Positions 17,297-26,377 are shown, counted from the first letter of the stretch. The stretch: 64,000 nucleotides of DNA from Micavibrio_A sp041655955 (GCA_041655955.1 JBBAEN010000002.1:825961-889960), one strand, 5' to 3'. A program made the numbers and translations. The notes: a model not told the origin generated them from the letters alone.

Positions 17297-18283
17297 ATGG
17301 CACTCAGCAGACGGAATTTTGTGGTTGGCGGCGCGGTTGCTGCCGTTGCGGCAGGGGCGGTTGGCCTCTCCCCGCTTGAGCTTTCTTTGTCCAGGGCCGC
17401 CGCCGCGCAAGGCCGCCGCCAGGCGCCCGGTTTTTACCGCACGAAGGTCGGCAAGATAGAGGTCACAAGCCTGCTCGACGGCGGTATGACGCTTGGCGAC
17501 GATCTTCTCATTGGCGCGGACGCGGATATGCTTAAAGAGTCCCGCCGCGATAACTTCATCCGGAACGCAAAAGATTTTCCGGCCTATGTGAACGGTTTTG
17601 TCATCAATAACGGGAAAAAGATCACGCTGGTCGATACGGGCGCGAAAGGCTATGCTCCGACGCTTGGAAATTTCGCCTCGAATCTGGCCGCATCGGGAAT
17701 AGAGCCTGAGCAGGTTGATGAAATTATCATCACCCACGCGCATCCGGATCATACGAACGGGCTGCTGAACGGTGAGAGCAGCCGCGCTTTTGAACGGGCA
17801 ACCATCCGCATCGCGGCGGAAGAGCTTGATTTCTGGTATGATGACGCGCAGATGGCCGCGCACCCCTCCATGAAACAAATGTTTGATTTCGCGCGCCGCA
17901 ATCTCGATCCGTATAAGAAGGGCGGGCGCATCGAAACTTTCGCGAAGAACGCGGATCTGGGCGGCGGGCTTTCCGCCATTCACCTTCCGGGCCACACGCC
18001 CGGCCATAGCGGCGTGCGCGTTTCAAGCGGCAGGGAACAGCTCGTCATCTGGGGCGATATCGTCCATATTCCGGCGGTGCAATTCGCCAATCCGGCGGTA
18101 AGCATCGCGTTTGATACAGACCCCGACGCGGCGCGCGCCACCCGTGCGGCGATTCTGGATGAGGTCGCAACGGACAGGATCCGTATCGCCGGCATGCATC
18201 TGGTTTTTCCGGCCATCGGCCACGCGCTCAAACAGGATTCGGGCTATCGTTACGTTCCGCAGGCTTGGGAAACGGAAAGCTGA
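17297..18283 (+). CDS. Tat-exported metallo-beta-lactamase-fold hydrolase
   Basis: 328 aa from ATG 17297, which has a CGGGAG ribosome site 6 bp upstream; the ATG at 17282 lies before it. The twin-arginine signal SRRNFVVGG is followed by a hydrophobic stretch and cleavage near AAAAQ, so the folded metalloenzyme is exported. Metal ligands are visible in HAHPDH (147-152), GHTPGH and WGDIVH. The overall pattern, with the late IAGMHLVFP motif, resembles the methyl-parathion-hydrolase/lactonase branch of the superfamily. The native substrate is unknown; lactone or ester hydrolysis in the periplasm is plausible. Confidence 0.88.
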   Translation: MALSRRNFVVGGAVAAVAAGAVGLSPLELSLSRAAAAQGRRQAPGFYRTKVGKIEVTSLLDGGMTLGDDLLIGADADMLKESRRDNFIRNAKDFPAYVNGFVINNGKKITLVDTGAKGYAPTLGNFASNLAASGIEPEQVDEIIITHAHPDHTNGLLNGESSRAFERATIRIAAEELDFWYDDAQMAAHPSMKQMFDFARRNLDPYKKGGRIETFAKNADLGGGLSAIHLPGHTPGHSGVRVSSGREQLVIWGDIVHIPAVQFANPAVSIAFDTDPDAARATRAAILDEVATDRIRIAGMHLVFPAIGHALKQDSGYRYVPQAWETES

Positions 18284-18387
18284 GCTACGGGGCTGGACAA
18301 AAGAACCGTCCTCGCCGCATAATATAAGGAGCGTGCCGGAGGCGGCGCGACCGCTTGCGGCATAATCTTGCCAGAATTACCACGCTT

Positions 18388-18417
18388 ATTATTGGGAATG
18401 AAATTATTGGGAATGAA
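18388..18417 (+). repeat. 15-bp tandem duplication spanning the start codon of the BON lipoprotein
   Basis: The 15-mer ATTATTGGGAATGAA occurs twice head to tail (18388-18402 and 18403-18417). It duplicates the GGGA and ATG, giving two in-frame start codons (18398 and 18413) five codons apart. Confidence 0.9.
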
Positions 18418-19036
18418 AAATATGCGTCAGGCACTTTATGCTCTTGTCTTTTCCGCTTGCGCCGCATCGCTTCTCGCGGCCTGTACGCCGCTGGGGCTGG
18501 CGACGGGGGCGGCCGCGACGGTCGGCACCGCGGCCTCGCAGGAAGGCGGCATCCCGCGGGCATGGAACGATACGATGATCAAGGCGCATATCAACGATGC
18601 GTGGCTGAAATACGATCTTGAAACATTCTCCAAGCTTTCGACGACGGTCAACCAGGGCCGCGTGCTGATTACGGGGATCGTCCAGAACCCCGAACACCGC
18701 GTCGAGGCCGTCCGCCTTGTCTGGCAGGTCGAGGGCGTCAAGCAGGTCATCAATGAAATACAGGTCGCGAACAGCGACGGCGTTCCGGGGTTTGTGCGCG
18801 ATGGCTGGATCACGACGCGCCTGCGCACGGCGATTACGTTTGAAAAGAACATCCAGTCGCTCAACTATTCCATCGACACGGTGCAGGGCGTCGTTTATCT
18901 GATGGGCGTTTCGATGAGTCAGGCGGAGCTTGACCGCGTCATCAGCATCGCCCGCACGATCCCGAATGTGAAACAGGTCGTCAGCTATGTGAAGATGGTG
19001 GGCGAGCCAGTCATTCCGGCAGGTGTGACGCAGTGA
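18413..19036 (+). CDS. BON-domain lipoprotein (DolP/YraP-like)
   Basis: 207 aa from ATG 18413; the ATG at 18398 adds five residues by an exact tandem duplication. Signal peptide with lipobox LLAAC. Two BON domains follow: first around VNQGRVLITGIVQNPEHRVEAV with VKQVINEIQV, second around SIDTVQGVVYLMGVSMSQAEL with IPNVKQVVSYV. In E. coli DolP (YraP), which also lies near yraM-yraN, this two-BON lipoprotein binds anionic phospholipid at the outer membrane and supports envelope integrity. The same neighbourhood here supports that assignment. Confidence 0.88.
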   Translation: MKNMRQALYALVFSACAASLLAACTPLGLATGAAATVGTAASQEGGIPRAWNDTMIKAHINDAWLKYDLETFSKLSTTVNQGRVLITGIVQNPEHRVEAVRLVWQVEGVKQVINEIQVANSDGVPGFVRDGWITTRLRTAITFEKNIQSLNYSIDTVQGVVYLMGVSMSQAELDRVISIARTIPNVKQVVSYVKMVGEPVIPAGVTQ

Positions 19037-19875
19037 GCTTTGACGCGCTGCGGATCTTGCAAGAGGCCGGCGGCAAGGCGGATAGCGATCTCAACCTTGT
19101 CACTCTTTCCATCGCGCTTGCGGCGCCGGCCCATCCGGGGATTGTTACAGACCGTTATTTCAACCATTTTTCAAAGGCGGCAACGCAGGTCGGCGAGCGT
19201 TACTGTGCGCTCTTGAATGCCGGTGCGCGCGACGACGCGGCGGTGCGCCTTGCCGCGCTCAAGCATATTCTGGCGGATGCTGAAAATTACCATGCCGATA
19301 ACGCCGCGGCGGGCGATCTGGGCGACATAGAAAATACCGACATGATACGCGTGATGGACAGGCGCAAGGGGCATGTCGCCGCGCTCGCCATCCTTTATAT
19401 CCAGGCGGGCCGCGACAATAGCTGGGAGCTGGACGGGCTGGACTTCCCCGGCCATTTTCTTTGCCGCATCCAGCATGGGGGCGAACGCATCATCTTCGAC
19501 CCCGCCAATGGTTGCGCCCGCATGGAGGCACCGCAGCTGCGCGCGCTTGTGAAGGAGAAGGCGGGAGAGGGGGCGGAGCTTTCGGCCTCTTATTATACGC
19601 CATGCCCGAACAGGGATATTCTCCTGACGCTTCATAATATCTTGAAATCCCGCTATATCAGGGGGGAGGATTACGGGGCCGCGCTTGGCTGTGTGGAGAG
19701 AATGCGGCTCTTTGCGCCTGATGATCACCGCCTATGGCTGGATGCGGGTGTGCTTTACGCCAAAACAGGCGACCGCGCGCGTGCCGCGGGCGAGCTGGAA
19801 AAATATATCGCCGCCGTCCCCGATGCGCGGGACAGGCTGGATGCCGAGGCGTTCCTGCGCTCGATTGTGGATTAA
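19033..19875 (+). CDS. SirB1-like transglutaminase-fold protein with TPR region
   Basis: 280 aa from GTG 19033, overlapping the previous stop by 4 bp. The central region, from YHADNAAAGDLGDIENTDMI through VAALAILYIQAG to LDGLDFPGHFLCRI, matches the SirB1/UPF0162 (Transglut_core2) pattern with the conserved GLDFPGHFL. The C-terminal 90 residues are TPR-like (LWLDAGVLYAKTGDRARA). The role of the family is unclear; some members are near prfA/prmC. Here it closes the operon that begins with the BON lipoprotein. Confidence 0.8.
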   Translation: MSFDALRILQEAGGKADSDLNLVTLSIALAAPAHPGIVTDRYFNHFSKAATQVGERYCALLNAGARDDAAVRLAALKHILADAENYHADNAAAGDLGDIENTDMIRVMDRRKGHVAALAILYIQAGRDNSWELDGLDFPGHFLCRIQHGGERIIFDPANGCARMEAPQLRALVKEKAGEGAELSASYYTPCPNRDILLTLHNILKSRYIRGEDYGAALGCVERMRLFAPDDHRLWLDAGVLYAKTGDRARAAGELEKYIAAVPDARDRLDAEAFLRSIVD

Positions 19876-20018
19876 ATGTGAATAGAATAAGGTATTGTTA
19901 TGTGGGGGCTTGTCAGTCCTTTTGAACGATAATAAAAGTGTCGGAAGGAACCGAATCGCGTGTTCCTACGTATTCTTTCACGTACAAACGCAATTATTTC
20001 ACTTAAAGGAGTCTTTCA

Positions 20019-20558
20019 ATGCTCGTCCGTACGCTCGCAATTGCTCTTCTGGCCGTTTCGGTCGCAGCTTGTTCAACCACGAAGGAAGAAGATGCCGGCG
20101 GTGTAACAGTCGGCGAACGCGTCGATTACAGCCATGGCTCCGGCGTTGACGGTTCCGGTGTCGATGGATATGGCGCCGGCGGTTATGACAGCTCCGCCGT
20201 TCCGGGTTCCCAGCAGGATCTGGCGACGAATGTCGGCGACCGCGTCTTCTTTGCCTATGACAGCTATGACGTCGCCCCCGAAGCCCGCGACACGCTGAAC
20301 CGTCAGGCGGAATGGCTGAACCGTTATCCGAACCTGTCAATCACGATCGAAGGCCATGCCGACGAACGCGGCACCCGTGAATACAACATCGCCCTTGGCG
20401 AGCGCCGCGCGCAATCCGTGCGTAACTACCTTGTATCCATGGGCGTTTCCTCTTCGCGCATCAATACGATCAGCTACGGTAAAGAGCGTCCGGCCGTTGT
20501 CGGATCGGATGCTGCCTCCTGGGCGCAAAACCGCCGCGGCGTAACGGTCGTTCAGTAA
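20019..20558 (+). CDS. pal: Peptidoglycan-associated lipoprotein Pal
   Basis: 179 aa, with an AAAGGAG ribosome site. Lipobox VAAC at about residue 18, a Gly/Ser-rich linker with short VDG/SGVDG repeats (about 40-60), then the OmpA domain with FAYDSYDVAP, IEGHADERGTREYN and LGERRAQSVRNYL. The Asp and Arg that bind diaminopimelate in Pal domains are present. Pal ties the outer membrane to peptidoglycan and works with TolQRAB; those four genes are not upstream as they usually are. Confidence 0.95.
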   Translation: MLVRTLAIALLAVSVAACSTTKEEDAGGVTVGERVDYSHGSGVDGSGVDGYGAGGYDSSAVPGSQQDLATNVGDRVFFAYDSYDVAPEARDTLNRQAEWLNRYPNLSITIEGHADERGTREYNIALGERRAQSVRNYLVSMGVSSSRINTISYGKERPAVVGSDAASWAQNRRGVTVVQ

Positions 20559-20579
20559 ATCTGAATAAAAGGAAAGAGA

Positions 20580-21551
20580 ATGTCTGAAGCGGCAGGAAAA
20601 CTTTCCGTTCGCAAGAACAGATCAAAACCATTGGCACAAAGGATCCGTCCTTTGTGCCTTTGCGTTATCGGGGGCGGTGTTTTATTGGGCCTTGCCGTTC
20701 CTGCATCCGCACAATCCAGCGACGTATTGAACCGTTTAAAGCGTATCGAGAATGAAGTCGATACGCTGAACCGCGCGGTTTATAAGGGAGAGCCGCCGCC
20801 GCCAATATCGCAGGGGGCGAATGATTCCCTCATCGAATTTCAAGGGCGCCTGATGCAGCTTGAAAGCGATCTGCGTAATCTGACCGGACGGATGGAGCTG
20901 CAAGCCCATGATAACCAGCAGTTGCAGCAAAAGCTGGAGGCGCTGGAACATGAAACCCGCCAGCGTTTTGAGCGCAATGAAGAGCAAATGCTCCAAAGCC
21001 GCTCTTCGGCGGCGGCGCCCCCCATGCCGTTGCAAGGCCCGGGGCCGTCCTCTTCCGTGGAAATCAATGCGCAAATCGCCCCTGTGGCGGGGGCGGGAAC
21101 TGCCGGCATGCAGCAGCCCGCCGCGGTTGCTGCGGAACCTGCCGCCGCCAGTTCCAGCAGCGGCGGGCTTGATGCCGCGTCCATTTACGAACAGGGTTTT
21201 TCACAGATAAAACAGGCGGACTATGCCGCGGCGGAACAGTCCTTTTCGCGCTTCCTGCAGGATTACCCCTCCCACGCCCTCGCGCCGAACGCGCTCTATT
21301 GGCTTGGGGAAACCCATTATGTGCGCGGCGATTTCGACAAGGCGTCGCGCAGCTTTGCCGAAGCCTACCAGAAATATCCGAACGGGCCGAAAGCTGCCGA
21401 TAATCTCTTGAAGCTCGGCATGTCGCTCGCCGGACAGGGGCAAAAGGACGGGGCCTGCGTGGCGCTGCGCCAGCTTAAAGCCCAATATCCGGACGGGCCT
21501 GCGCCTGTGCTGGCGCGCGGCGATCAGGAAACGGACAAGCTGGGCTGCTAA
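20580..21551 (+). CDS. cpoB: Tol-Pal system protein CpoB (YbgF)
   Basis: 323 aa. A long basic N-terminus precedes a signal peptide cleaved near ASAQS (about 45). A coiled coil follows (LKRIENEVDTLNRAV and a Gln-rich helix at about 85-140), then a low-complexity Ala/Pro linker, then TPR repeats from about 205 (YEQGFSQIKQADYAAAEQSF; LGETHYVRGDFDKASRSF). CpoB links outer-membrane constriction to peptidoglycan synthesis. It starts 21 bp after pal behind AAAGGAAAGAG. Confidence 0.9.
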   Translation: MSEAAGKLSVRKNRSKPLAQRIRPLCLCVIGGGVLLGLAVPASAQSSDVLNRLKRIENEVDTLNRAVYKGEPPPPISQGANDSLIEFQGRLMQLESDLRNLTGRMELQAHDNQQLQQKLEALEHETRQRFERNEEQMLQSRSSAAAPPMPLQGPGPSSSVEINAQIAPVAGAGTAGMQQPAAVAAEPAAASSSSGGLDAASIYEQGFSQIKQADYAAAEQSFSRFLQDYPSHALAPNALYWLGETHYVRGDFDKASRSFAEAYQKYPNGPKAADNLLKLGMSLAGQGQKDGACVALRQLKAQYPDGPAPVLARGDQETDKLGC

Positions 21552-21623
21552 TTCGCATTGCCAACTGGCCGGATTTGCCGAATGGCGGATGACAAAGGCG
21601 GGTTGAGGGATTAAAACCTTCTT

Positions 21624-22616
21624 ATGGGCGCGGCCTCTTTTGATTTTGATAGGGAAATGCAGGTATTTCCGCCTTTAAGGGCCGGAAGCGTCATTGCCGC
21701 GGGCGTTTCGGGCGGGCCGGATTCCATGGCCTTGCTGCGGCTTTTGTCGGAATGGGCGCTGCGCCATGATATTGCCGTTCATGCCTATACGGTCGATCAC
21801 GGGCTTCGTGCGGAAAGCGCCGCGGAGGCCGCGCAAGTATCCGCCTGGGTCGGGGGCTGGCCCGGCGTAACCCACCATATCCTGCGCTGGGAAGGCGAAA
21901 AGCCGGAAACGCGCATTCTGGAAGAGGCGCGCGCCGCCCGCTATGCCCTTATGGCGGCTTCGATGAAAGAGGCGGGAGCGGATTCCCTTTTTATTGCCCA
22001 CCATGCGGACGATCAGGCCGAAACTGTCCTTATCCGGCTGTCCAGGGGCAGCGGCCTTGACGGGCTTGCGGGGATGCGCAAACGGCACCCCATGGAGCGG
22101 CTCGGCATCACGCTTTTGCGGCCATTGCTCGATATTCCCAAAGCGGAACTGGTGCGGTTTTGCGATGAAAACGATATACCCTATGTGAGCGATCCGACCA
22201 ACAGCAACGGGGATTATCTGCGCCCGCGCCTGCGCGCCGCCCGCCCGATTCTGGAAGAAGAGGGGTTAAGCGCAAAGCGGCTCGGCATGACTGCGCGGCG
22301 GATGGCCCGTGCAAAGGCGGCGCTTGACGATATGGGGCAGGATCTCTTCACGCACGCGCTCAAAGAACAAAAGGATGACGGCTTCATGTTTGATTACAGG
22401 GCGCTGCATGCCGCGCATGAGGAACTGGCCCTGCGCGTTATTTTGGCCGTGATGGAAAGGCTCCATCCCGGTGACGGTTACGGGCCGCGGCTGGAAAGGC
22501 TTGAAAAGCTGCTGGAGCGGATTTTAAGGGACGGGGAGTTTAAAGGGGCGACGCTCGGCGGCTGTGTTTTTGCACTCGACCGCAGGAATGAGTCATTATG
22601 GATTGGAAAAGAATGA
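21624..22616 (+). CDS. tilS: tRNA(Ile)-lysidine synthase
   Basis: 330 aa. The PP-loop ATP-pyrophosphatase motif SGGPDS is at 29-34, and the lysidine-synthase signatures HHADDQAETVLIRLSRGSGLDGLAGM and RPLLDIPKAELVRFC follow. TilS changes C34 of the minor tRNA-Ile to lysidine so that it reads AUA. It lacks the C-terminal domains of the longer E. coli enzyme, as is common in this class. The stop overlaps the next start (ATGA). Confidence 0.95.
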   Translation: MGAASFDFDREMQVFPPLRAGSVIAAGVSGGPDSMALLRLLSEWALRHDIAVHAYTVDHGLRAESAAEAAQVSAWVGGWPGVTHHILRWEGEKPETRILEEARAARYALMAASMKEAGADSLFIAHHADDQAETVLIRLSRGSGLDGLAGMRKRHPMERLGITLLRPLLDIPKAELVRFCDENDIPYVSDPTNSNGDYLRPRLRAARPILEEEGLSAKRLGMTARRMARAKAALDDMGQDLFTHALKEQKDDGFMFDYRALHAAHEELALRVILAVMERLHPGDGYGPRLERLEKLLERILRDGEFKGATLGGCVFALDRRNESLWIGKE

Positions 22617-23200
22617 AGATTTTTGCATCCGTTTTATTCTCCCTTGTTCTTGTCATGGCGGCTTTCTCTCCCGCCGCCGCGGCCGCGCAGGAAAGCCATT
22701 TTCGCGGCATGATCTGGGGCGCCGGGAAAGAGGATGTACGCCGGTATGAAAAAGCGCTTTTCGATCGCGAGGAAAATGGCAGGCTCTATTTCCTCGAACA
22801 GCCCGATAAATACCGCCGCCTCATCGTTTATGAATTCAAGGACGGGGAATTATGGCGCGGCCAGAGCGCCTACCGCGAGCTGCATGATCCCTCGCCGCAA
22901 GCCATCCTCGATCTGTTCGCGCAAAGGCAGGTGGCGCTGGAGCAGGAGCTTGGCCCGCCGCTGCATGAAGAGATGGTCTGGAAAAACGGGCGTTACAGAT
23001 ATTATCCGCAATTTTGGGGCCGCGCCTTGCGGGACGGTGATTTAAGGATCAGGGCCGTGTGGGAAAAAGAGGATAGCCGAATCTGGCTGGAAGTCGGCCA
23101 TGACGGCATGTTCTATGAGCTTCTTCATGGTGCGGAGCAGAAATCCATAGCTGCCTTGAAAGAGAATATTCCCCTCTTGCTTTTAAACAATATGGAATAA
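22613..23200 (+). CDS. Unknown exported protein
   Basis: 195 aa from ATG 22613, which overlaps the tilS stop; the ATG at 22598 has no advantage. A clear signal peptide (hydrophobic about 4-18) ends near AAAAAQ. The mature part is charged and aromatic, with FRGMIWGAGKEDVRRYEK near the N-terminus. That resembles small periplasmic proteins in which a short domain begins with a W-G-x(3)-V pattern. No family named with confidence. Position between tilS and ftsH suggests an envelope role, but this is inference. Confidence 0.7.
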   Translation: MKIFASVLFSLVLVMAAFSPAAAAAQESHFRGMIWGAGKEDVRRYEKALFDREENGRLYFLEQPDKYRRLIVYEFKDGELWRGQSAYRELHDPSPQAILDLFAQRQVALEQELGPPLHEEMVWKNGRYRYYPQFWGRALRDGDLRIRAVWEKEDSRIWLEVGHDGMFYELLHGAEQKSIAALKENIPLLLLNNME

Positions 23201-23325
23201 TTCGCCCCGAAAAAGCCTGAATATAGCATAATATTAAGGATGGAAATGGCTTGTTTCCTTGGACAAGGGGGCTATTTCCTCCTACTATCCGGCTTGATTT
23301 ATTGATGATGTAAGGAAGTGAACGC

Positions 23326-25230
23326 GTGAACGGTTTTGGTCGCAATCTGATGTTCTGGCTCGCCATCGGCTTTATGATGGTTTTTCTTTTTAACGTGTTT
23401 CAGGCGAATCCCCCGTCCGGCGTATCGGGCCGTGCGGAAACGATGGCCTATAGCGATTTCATGGCCGAGGCGCGGGCGGGACGCGTATCCGATGTGACAA
23501 TCAAGGGGCAGGAAGTTTCCGGTCACCTGACATCCGGCGGCGGCGTGTTCAAGGCGCGCATCCCGCAAAATGAAAATGTCGTCGAACGGCTTGACGGAAC
23601 GGGCGTAAAAATCACGGCGGAAGCCGAAGACCCGGAAAAAATCAGCGCCATGGGGATTCTGATTTCGTGGTTCCCGATGCTGCTCCTCATCGGCGTGTGG
23701 ATTTTCTTCATGCGCCAGATGCAGGGCAAGGGCGGCGGCGGCGCGATGGGCTTCGGCAAATCCCGCGCGCGGCTTCTGACCGAAAAACATGGCCGCGTGA
23801 CGTTCGAGGATGTTGCGGGGATTGACGAAGCGAAGGTCGAGCTTCAGGAAATCGTAGAATTCCTGAAAGACCCGCAAAAATTCCAGCGCCTTGGCGGGAA
23901 GATTCCCAAAGGCGCGCTTCTGGTCGGCCCTCCGGGGACGGGGAAGACTCTGACCGCCCGTGCGGTCGCGGGGGAGGCGAACGTGCCTTTCTTCACCATT
24001 TCCGGCTCTGACTTTGTCGAGATGTTCGTCGGCGTCGGCGCGAGCCGCGTCCGCGATATGTTCGAACAGGCGAAACGCAGCGCGCCCTGCATTATCTTTA
24101 TCGACGAAATTGACGCTGTCGGGCGTCACCGCGGCGCCGGGCTTGGCGGCGGGAATGACGAGCGCGAACAAACGCTCAACCAGCTCCTCGTCGAAATGGA
24201 CGGGTTCGAGGCGAATGAAGGTGTTATCCTGATTGCCGCCACCAACCGTCCCGACGTTCTTGATCCGGCCCTTTTGCGTCCCGGCCGTTTCGACCGCCAG
24301 ATTGTCGTGCCTTTGCCGGACGTCAAGGGCCGCGAGAAGATTCTCTCCGTCCATATGAAAAAAGTACCGCTGGCGCAAAATGTCGTTCCATTGGTTCTGG
24401 CCCGCGGTACGCCGGGATTTTCGGGCGCGGATCTTGCCAACCTCGTGAATGAAGCCGCGTTATTGGCGGCCCGCCGCGGCAAGCGTGTTGTCAGCATGCA
24501 GGAATTTGAAGACGCCAAGGACAAGGTGATGATGGGCGCCGAGCGCAAATCCATGGTGATGACGGAAGAAGAGAAAAAACTCACCGCCTATCACGAGGCG
24601 GGCCACGCCGTCGTCGCCATCCATGAGGAAGAATCAGACCCGATCCATAAAGCCACCATCATTCCGCGCGGGCGCGCGCTCGGCATGGTGATGCGCCTTC
24701 CCGAAGGCGACCGCATTTCCGTTTCCAAGGCAAAATTAAAAGCCGACCTTGCCGTGGCGATGGGCGGGCGGATTGCCGAGGAGATTATCTTCGGCCCTGA
24801 AAAAGTAACGACGGGCGCGTCGTCCGACATCCGCATGGCGACCGAAATGGCGCGCCGCATGGTGACGGAATGGGGCATGTCCGACAAGCTCGGCCCGATT
24901 CTATACGGCTCCAATCAGGAAGAAGTCTTTTTGGGCCATTCCGTGACGCAATCGAAAAACCTGTCCGACGACACGGCGGCGATCATCGACGCGGAAATCA
25001 AGCAGATCGTCCAGAACGCCTATGCCCGCGCGACAGAAGTGCTGACGACCCATATCGAAGAACTTCACGCCGTCGCCAAGGCATTGCTGGAATATGAAAT
25101 GCTGACGGGCGACGAGATTAAGGGATTGCTCCGCGGCGAGCCGATTATCCGCGATGTAAGCGACGAGCCTGTTCCTTCCGGAACGCGTTCATCCGTTCCG
25201 TCAACAGCCGACTTCCCGGTGCAGGCGTAA
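23326..25230 (+). CDS. ftsH: ATP-dependent zinc metalloprotease FtsH
   Basis: 634 aa from GTG 23326 with TAAGGAAG upstream. Two membrane segments (about 8-25 and 107-129) flank a periplasmic domain. AAA module: Walker A GPPGTGKT (201-208), the pore motif FVEMFVGVGASRVRDMF, Walker B CIIFIDEID and the SRH region RPGRFDRQI. The metalloprotease has HEAGH (about 424-428). FtsH degrades misassembled membrane proteins and regulators, in this class including LpxC control. In many alphaproteobacteria it lies between tilS and glmM as here, often with folP, which is absent. Confidence 0.98.
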   Translation: MNGFGRNLMFWLAIGFMMVFLFNVFQANPPSGVSGRAETMAYSDFMAEARAGRVSDVTIKGQEVSGHLTSGGGVFKARIPQNENVVERLDGTGVKITAEAEDPEKISAMGILISWFPMLLLIGVWIFFMRQMQGKGGGGAMGFGKSRARLLTEKHGRVTFEDVAGIDEAKVELQEIVEFLKDPQKFQRLGGKIPKGALLVGPPGTGKTLTARAVAGEANVPFFTISGSDFVEMFVGVGASRVRDMFEQAKRSAPCIIFIDEIDAVGRHRGAGLGGGNDEREQTLNQLLVEMDGFEANEGVILIAATNRPDVLDPALLRPGRFDRQIVVPLPDVKGREKILSVHMKKVPLAQNVVPLVLARGTPGFSGADLANLVNEAALLAARRGKRVVSMQEFEDAKDKVMMGAERKSMVMTEEEKKLTAYHEAGHAVVAIHEEESDPIHKATIIPRGRALGMVMRLPEGDRISVSKAKLKADLAVAMGGRIAEEIIFGPEKVTTGASSDIRMATEMARRMVTEWGMSDKLGPILYGSNQEEVFLGHSVTQSKNLSDDTAAIIDAEIKQIVQNAYARATEVLTTHIEELHAVAKALLEYEMLTGDEIKGLLRGEPIIRDVSDEPVPSGTRSSVPSTADFPVQA

Positions 25231-25274
25231 GCGATCTTCCTTACCCGATAGCATTGTTGTAAGGCATGAATGCA

Positions 25275-25308
25275 GAAAAAGACATGGTGAGGGGGCCATA
25301 TCTTTTTC
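25275..25308 (+). terminator. Imperfect hairpin downstream of ftsH
   Basis: GAAAAAGA-c-ATGG, a loop of about 8 bases, CCAT-a-TCTTTTTC: 12 paired positions with one mismatch, 44 bp after the ftsH stop. The T-rich right arm can serve as the U-tract. A likely terminator or 3' stabilising structure. Confidence 0.55.
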
Positions 25309-25846
25309 CGCCGTTTGGTCGTAGAAGAGAGAGGAACTATCCAGAAAAAAGCGCCGCCGGATTATTTTGTCCAGACGATTCGTCTTCCTGAAACGGTGCA
25401 GCGTATAATGGTTTTTTTCGACCAGCTAATCTTGTTATTGCGTTTCATCTTGTTTTCTTTCCGGTGGAATAGTGTTTTTATTGAAGGGCGCGGCTTTGAG
25501 CCTTGAGGCGCTGAGCCACAGGCGCCGGCGGTATTGAAGGGTGCGGCGGGCCTGCATGGCGGGCAAAGTGTGAACGCAGTGTTGGCATCGTAATATCTCC
25601 CATAATTCCGGCGTATAATGTCCCGTTCGCAAAAACGGCATTTGCGCTCTTTATTCTTGTTTATCTCTGAGATAGCGGCGGGCCTGCGCCCTATGATATC
25701 TCCCCGTCTATTTTTTATTTATCGTTAACCTATAAGTAACTTATTGGCCGGCGGATGTCAACGAAAAACGAAGTGGAGCCATGCATATAAGTCATGGCTG
25801 AAGAGGCGCGATAATCCGGTTGGCGCTTGGGGGCGGGCCGGATTGA
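25309..25846. other. Intergenic stretch with doubtful small ORF and short repeats
   Basis: This stretch between ftsH and the next convincing gene has no recognisable protein family. It holds a perfect palindrome TATCTC-T-GAGATA (25662-25674), GGGAGATAT-like words on the minus strand (also written ATATCTCC on the plus strand), and a near-CtrA box TTAA-N7-GTAAC (25725-25740). GCGGCGGGCCTGC occurs twice. The plus-strand frame at 25315-25506 starts at a non-ATG codon and has no ribosome site. One minus-strand small ORF is listed separately. Confidence 0.5.
25435..25641 (-). CDS. Possible small Arg-rich protein
   Basis: 68 aa from ATG 25641, with AAAGAG five bases upstream. The product is basic, has a CxxC pair (RCQHC) and an Arg-rich middle (QYRRRLWLSASRLK). 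No family recognised. The palindrome TATCTC-T-GAGATA lies 21-33 bp upstream of the start, where an operator could sit. It may instead be a chance frame in a non-coding stretch. Confidence 0.35.
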   Translation of the reverse strand: MPFLRTGHYTPELWEILRCQHCVHTLPAMQARRTLQYRRRLWLSASRLKAAPFNKNTIPPERKQDETQ

Positions 25847-26272
25847 TCAGGGCGCGCGCACGCGATGATCGATGACGACCTGATCGAGAAGGGCGGTGCT
25901 GATATCTTTCAGGGCATTGAGGTAAAGTTGCGCATAGCTGCGTTTGATATGATGCGCCTGTTCGGTCGTGCTGCCTGTGATGGAACGGTAATCCGTCCAT
26001 TGTTCTTCCATGTCGATAGTGAGGGACGACTTATGGGCGAGGGCCTGAATGTCGGCTTTCAGGAAAGAATCAAAAGCCTCGACCGAACCGAAATAGGTTT
26101 CGATATAATCGACCATATGATTGCAGGCGATGGCATAACATGAATTGAATGTTTCATGGATTCCGGTTGCCGCGGTGAAGGGGGTATAGAGGCTTCCTTC
26201 GTTCAGGGCCTCGTCCATTGAATCAATATGAAACCCAATTTTGAATTGCCAGTCGGGCGGTATTAACTGCAT
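25847..26272 (-). CDS. Unknown cytoplasmic protein
   Basis: 141 aa, no signal peptide or membrane segment. It looks all-helical, with a possible His/Glu-containing core (GIHETFNSCYAIACNHMVDYIE). The reading frame has normal codon character for this genome, and the overlapping plus-strand frame is shorter. No ribosome site is strong (GAAAG about 10 bp upstream). It is divergent from glmM with 105 bp between starts. Function unknown. Confidence 0.55.
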   Translation of the reverse strand: MQLIPPDWQFKIGFHIDSMDEALNEGSLYTPFTAATGIHETFNSCYAIACNHMVDYIETYFGSVEAFDSFLKADIQALAHKSSLTIDMEEQWTDYRSITGSTTEQAHHIKRSYAQLYLNALKDISTALLDQVVIDHRVRAP

Positions 26273-26377
26273 AGTGTGCTACTTTCATTTTGAGGGAGTT
26301 ATAGGCGAGGATTTATATTATGTCAATTTTAATTCCCCCTCTGGTCACCAAATGGTTAATGCTTTAGAATCAGCAAC

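Noticed and set aside
23299..24378. 359-codon minus-strand frame
   Set aside because: It lies antisense inside ftsH, which has complete motifs. The frame follows from codon bias of the real gene.
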